Below are positions 60,324 to 64,000 of a stretch of 64,000 nucleotides of DNA, one piece after another; position 1 is the first letter of the stretch, and each line of letters starts with the position of its first letter. The translations under genes and the position numbers were made by a program. The DNA comes from Diphasiastrum complanatum (lineage: Eukaryota; Streptophyta; Lycopodiopsida; Lycopodiales; Lycopodiaceae), in NCBI GenBank assembly GCA_029204225.1, contig CM055106.1, forward strand, positions 17,372,149-17,436,148, read 5' to 3'. Below the pieces are notes generated by a model, which searched no databases, was not told the origin of the DNA, and worked only from the letters and a program-made list of their open reading frames with translations.

Positions 60324-63300
60324 TTAATTGCTTGGAACATGCTCCAAAGCAATCTCCTTGGCTTGCACCATTTCTCTCACAAAGTGATGGCATATTTCAA
60401 TGTGCTTAGATCTTGCATGGAAGATTGGGTTAGATGCAAGGTGTTGGGCTAATATATTGTCATTGTAGATGATTGGTGCCTCCTCTGAATCCATGATCTT
60501 TAGTTCCACCAATAATCTCTTGATCCAAAGTACCTCCTTCGTAGTGGTTGTCAAAGCTTTGTACTCGGCCTCGGTTGAAGATAGAGATATAGTTTCTTGC
60601 TTTTTTGAAAGCCATGAAACCACACCTTCTCCTATGAAAGTTGAATAGGCACTTGTTGATTTCCTATCCCTCTTGTCCCCTGCAAAATCTGAATCACTAA
60701 ATGCATGAAGGTTAATCACATCTCCTCTATATAGAATCCCAAAATCCAATGTACCCGAGATGTATCTTAGAATCCTCTTAGCCTTTTTCCAATGGATATT
60801 CAATGGCTTTTGCATGGATTGGCTCAACCTACATACACTAAAGCTAATATCTGGTCTAGTTATAGTGATCCACATTAAGGAACCTATAAGTTGCCTAAAC
60901 AAAGTGATGTCCATGAAGGATCTTTCATCATCTTCATTTGGCACTTTTACATCTTGCTCCATTGGTGTGTCAACACTTTTGCATACTTCCATCTTAAACT
61001 TCTTCAAAATACTTTGAGCATAGTTTACTTGACTTATAAAGATAAAATCAGACCCTCTAAGTACTTCTATGCCTAAGATGAAGTGAAGACACCCTAGATA
61101 TACCATCTTGAACTCTAAGGATAGATCTATCTTGATTTTTTCAATACCATCAACACTATTTCCACTAATGATGATGTCATCTAAATAAATGAGTAAAAGT
61201 ACAATACCAACATCATCAAACTTAATGTAAAGAGTAGGATCATATTCACTTTGAACAAAAGAAAGTGAAATAAGATAGCAATGTAGTCTTGATTTCCAAG
61301 ATCTCGAGGCTTGCTTCAAGCCATAGATGCTTCTTTGGAGATGGCATACTTTGTTCTCCATTCCATGCTTGATGAACCCTTGTGGCTGCTCCATATAGAT
61401 ATCCTCTTCCAAAAAACCATTCAAGAAAGCATTAGAGACATCCATTTGACATAGAATCCATCCAAAATGTGATGCAAGTGCAATGATTAGTCTTATTGTG
61501 ACCATCTTGGCCACGGGTGCAAAAGTTTCCTCATAGTCTATCCCTCTCTCTTGAGCATAACCTTTTGCAACTAATCTTGCTTTATGTTTGTTAACACTCC
61601 CATTTGCATTCAACTTAAGCTTGAAGACCCACTTGCATCCTATCACATTCCTTTGAGGTCTCTCAACAAGCAACCAAGTTTCATTCTTAATCAAGGCATC
61701 ATACTCATCCAACATAGCTTTATACCATTCTTTGGAGTTCAATGCATCTTCAACATTAGACGGTTCTTCAAAACTAGATAAAGCATAAGAAGTAGATGAG
61801 ATACCCTCAACTTGCTGTCCTTTGCCTTGATATGTGAGCCTTGATGGCTCCACTTTTGCCCTTGAAGATCTCCTTGGTGTGATAGGTGGGTTTGGTGCTT
61901 GCTCCTCCATGAGCTCCTCCTCAAAACCAAGATCTTGCTCCTCGGCCATCTTCTTCTTGATTGTTGGAGCACTTGAGCCTTCTTCAAGCATATGCATATG
62001 ATGTTCATCAAAGATGACATCCCTTGAAACAACAAATTTGTTCAAGGATGGGAGATAGACTTTGTAGCCCTTGCTTGAGCTTGCATATCCAAGCATGATC
62101 CCTCTTGTGGAAGATGGATCCTCCTTGGTTCTTGTTTCCAATGGCACATGCATATAACATATACACCCAAAAACTTTCAAGTGATTGAGATTGGGTTTCT
62201 TTCCATACAACATCTCATAAGGAGTTTTGCCTTCAATTGCTTTGCAAGACACCCTATTCATCAAGTAGTTTGCACATACAAGAGACTCACCCCAAAAGGA
62301 TTTGGGCAAACAAGCATTTAATCTTAAAGCCTTAGAACATTCACATAATGTTCTATTCCTTCTTTCAGCAACTCCATTTTGTTGAGGAGTGTAAGGACAA
62401 GAAGTCTCTTTCTTGATCCCTTCCTCCTCACAAAAGGCCTTGAACTCATTGGAGATGAATTCTCCACCATTGTCACTTCTAAGAATCTTGATGCTATGAT
62501 TATGATGCTTTTCCACAAACAACTTGAACTTTACAAAAGTATCAAATACTTGAGACTTGAAGGAAAGTAAGAACACCCAACAATATCTTGAGTAGTCATC
62601 AATGAAGGTTAAAAACATGGATGAACCTCCATTAGATTTGGTGCTAGCAATGTGCACATCCGAGTGTATGAGTTCAAGAGGATGAGATGACTTTGTGATG
62701 GAGTTAGGAAACACCTTCTTATGTGTCTTGGATAAGGCACAAGCTTCACAAACCTTGTCTTCCTTCCCAATAAACCTTGGTAGGCCTAAAGCATACTCCT
62801 CCTTGATCATAGCCTCCATGGAACCCGAGTTGACATGTCCAAGTCTTTTGTGCCATAAAGTAAAGGTAGATATCTTGCTCTTCTCGGCCAACATGACAAC
62901 ATTAGTATCCACAAATGCATCCAGCTTATAAAGTTTGCCAAGTCTAGTGCCCTTAGCCACTATCTTACCCTTCTTCTTGATGAAACATTCATTTGAAGCA
63001 AAGTCAACATTGAAACCATTGTCTACCATTTGGCCAACACTTAGTAGATTCTTTGTTATTGTAGGAATGTACAAAACACCTTCTATGTTGATCTTTTTGG
63101 AAGATCCTAAGCAAAGGGGAATGCTACCAACTCCTTCAATCTTACAAGCTTCATCATTTGCTGTATAGATAGACTTTATAGGTCCATCATAAGATAAGAG
63201 AGAAGAGAAAAACTCCCTTTTACTAGTCATGTGTGAACTAGCACCCGAGTCAATCCACCAAGGATCTTCTCCTTTGAAGCTTGTTGAAGAAAATATGGAC

Positions 63301-64000
63301 ATCATGAGAGAGTCCTCATGTGAACTCTCCTCCTCCTCCTCTTTGCTCATGTTGGCTTGGCTTTGATCTTGCTTCCTCTTGAAGCATTCCGAGGCATAAT
63401 GCCCCATCTTGCTACAATAGTAGCACTTCACCTTTGATTTGTCCTTCTTGACTTTGGTGGTTGATGGAGATGCCTTTGGGGGTCCTTCTTGGTCCTCAAG
63501 CTTTGTAGACTTCTTGAATGTTGATCCTTTGCCTTTGGACTTGCCTTTGCCTTTGGTGAAGAGAGCTTGGTCATCTTCACCTTGGATGGAAAGCCTATCC
63601 ATCCTCTCTTGCATTTGGCTCCTTCTTGATTCCTCGGCCATGAGTGTGCCTTGGAGTTCTTCAAGTATGGGTAGCTTACCCATAATTGCATATCCCTGAA
63701 CCAGATTGTCAAATTCAAAGCTTATTCCATTGAATATGAGTTGAACAAGCTCTTCATCCTTGATAGGGTCACCTATAAAGGCTAGCTCTTTGTTCAATTC
63801 CTTTACTCTTAGGACAAAAGTATGTGCACTCTCTCCTTTCTTTTGATAGCTTCTATAGATTTGATTCTTCAAAGCTAACATTCTAGTTTGGTTCTTGGAT
63901 TCATAAACCTTTTGCAAAGTCTCCCAAGAATCTTGAGCTGAAGTGCAATCTCCTACCTCTCTTAAGAGTTCATTTGCAACATTCATTTTTATGCAATGTA
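60324..64000 (-). CDS. Element E Gag-Pol polyprotein (copia), partial at N-terminus
   Basis: One frame of over 1,220 codons without interruption. Counting from the internal Met at 63986: Gag (NELLREVGDCTSAQDSWETL), zinc knuckle CYYCSKMGHYASEC at about 188-201, protease WWIDSGASSH at about 243-252, pre-integrase finger LWHKRLGHVNSGSM, integrase core DDYSRYCW and SDNGGEFIS with TPQQNGVAERRN, RT with KWVFKLKLNANG, MDVSNAFLNG and LLIYLDDIIISGN, and RNase H SLSSTEAEYKAL. A TAA at 60324-60326 cuts it at HVPSN. The same frame continues CVADLLTKPLQKTPFMKF to TAG at about 60226, so a single nonsense change removes only the last approximately 33 codons of RNase H. Function otherwise looks possible. The frame continues to the right edge (LHCIKMNV). 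Confidence 0.93.
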   Translation of the reverse strand, partial: HCIKMNVANELLREVGDCTSAQDSWETLQKVYESKNQTRMLALKNQIYRSYQKKGESAHTFVLRVKELNKELAFIGDPIKDEELVQLIFNGISFEFDNLVQGYAIMGKLPILEELQGTLMAEESRRSQMQERMDRLSIQGEDDQALFTKGKGKSKGKGSTFKKSTKLEDQEGPPKASPSTTKVKKDKSKVKCYYCSKMGHYASECFKRKQDQSQANMSKEEEEESSHEDSLMMSIFSSTSFKGEDPWWIDSGASSHMTSKREFFSSLLSYDGPIKSIYTANDEACKIEGVGSIPLCLGSSKKINIEGVLYIPTITKNLLSVGQMVDNGFNVDFASNECFIKKKGKIVAKGTRLGKLYKLDAFVDTNVVMLAEKSKISTFTLWHKRLGHVNSGSMEAMIKEEYALGLPRFIGKEDKVCEACALSKTHKKVFPNSITKSSHPLELIHSDVHIASTKSNGGSSMFLTFIDDYSRYCWVFLLSFKSQVFDTFVKFKLFVEKHHNHSIKILRSDNGGEFISNEFKAFCEEEGIKKETSCPYTPQQNGVAERRNRTLCECSKALRLNACLPKSFWGESLVCANYLMNRVSCKAIEGKTPYEMLYGKKPNLNHLKVFGCICYMHVPLETRTKEDPSSTRGIMLGYASSSKGYKVYLPSLNKFVVSRDVIFDEHHMHMLEEGSSAPTIKKKMAEEQDLGFEEELMEEQAPNPPITPRRSSRAKVEPSRLTYQGKGQQVEGISSTSYALSSFEEPSNVEDALNSKEWYKAMLDEYDALIKNETWLLVERPQRNVIGCKWVFKLKLNANGSVNKHKARLVAKGYAQERGIDYEETFAPVAKMVTIRLIIALASHFGWILCQMDVSNAFLNGFLEEDIYMEQPQGFIKHGMENKVCHLQRSIYGLKQASRSWKSRLHCYLISLSFVQSEYDPTLYIKFDDVGIVLLLIYLDDIIISGNSVDGIEKIKIDLSLEFKMVYLGCLHFILGIEVLRGSDFIFISQVNYAQSILKKFKMEVCKSVDTPMEQDVKVPNEDDERSFMDITLFRQLIGSLMWITITRPDISFSVCRLSQSMQKPLNIHWKKAKRILRYISGTLDFGILYRGDVINLHAFSDSDFAGDKRDRKSTSAYSTFIGEGVVSWLSKKQETISLSSTEAEYKALTTTTKEVLWIKRLLVELKIMDSEEAPIIYNDNILAQHLASNPIFHARSKHIEICHHFVREMVQAKEIALEHVPSN

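Larger units (their letters stand above)
59526..64000 (-). mobile_element. Copia element E, nearly intact, running off the right edge
   Basis: Left LTR 59526-60207, polypurine tract, and a Gag-Pol frame that is open from about 60326 to the right edge. Its 5' LTR, primer site and Gag start lie beyond 64000. It is the least damaged retroelement of the window. Confidence 0.88.

Overview
The window looks like nuclear DNA of a land plant with a large, repeat-filled genome. Plant-type Ty1/copia elements are primed by initiator-tRNA sites (TGGTATCAGAG). There are Ty3/gypsy remnants, a plant A-type cytochrome P450 with one intron, degenerate TTTAGGG-like sequence and very long GA/CT microsatellites. 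I cannot fix the lineage (seed-free plant or seed plant). No rRNA, tRNA or CRISPR was seen, and almost every gene carries stops or frameshifts.

Layout. 1-5.1 kb: unclassified and gypsy debris. 5.2-10.6 kb: gypsy gag (-), gene X copy 1 (+), histone H3-Ulp1 fusion copy 1 (-), gypsy reverse transcriptase (-). 10.6-22.8 kb: stacked copia elements, namely an LTR fragment, element A (12039-17211, TSD TGGAG), element B (17350-22119, minus strand) and an A-family fragment. 22.8-24.7 kb: decayed unclassified gene. 24.87-25.24 kb: a 374-bp MITE. 25.2-26.5 kb: a solo-type LTR with leader. 28.4-30.0 kb: broken P450. 31.46-37.31 kb: copia element C (minus, TSD TGGCA). 37.9-38.3 kb: minisatellite. 39.0-55.1 kb: a block of five intron-bearing decayed genes in alternating orientation: DUF7869-type transposase-like (-), gene Z (+), gene Y (-), histone H3-Ulp1 copy 2 (+), gene X copy 2 (-). 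It is interrupted by copia element D (47455-52476, TSD CCCCT) and a second MITE. 55.2-58.1 kb: gypsy pol (-). 58.2-64.0 kb: CT microsatellite, an LTR, an RNase H scrap and copia element E (minus, running off the window).

The main discovery candidate is a gene present twice (7373-9031 minus; 52651-54208 plus). It encodes a histone H3-like protein that starts MARTK and carries the H3 signature HAKRVTLMP. In copy 1 this continues in the same frame through a proline-rich linker into a C48/Ulp1-like cysteine protease (His in NKHW, Gln and Cys in QQDDGHSCG). Both copies have the same convergent neighbour (gene X) and the same upstream array of GCGATAT-type motifs, so gene and neighbour move or duplicate together. 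Copy 2 lies in the five-gene block next to two transposase-like genes. I infer a large multi-gene mobile element, now decayed, that captured or evolved a histone-protease protein.

The copia elements show autonomous-like and parasitic forms. A has lost its reverse transcriptase. D has lost most of integrase and all of RT/RNase H, yet keeps a 626-codon open frame and near-identical LTRs. E is nearly intact. Stops often correspond to CAG or CAA to TAG or TAA and TGG to TAG changes, as expected from decay of methylated DNA.
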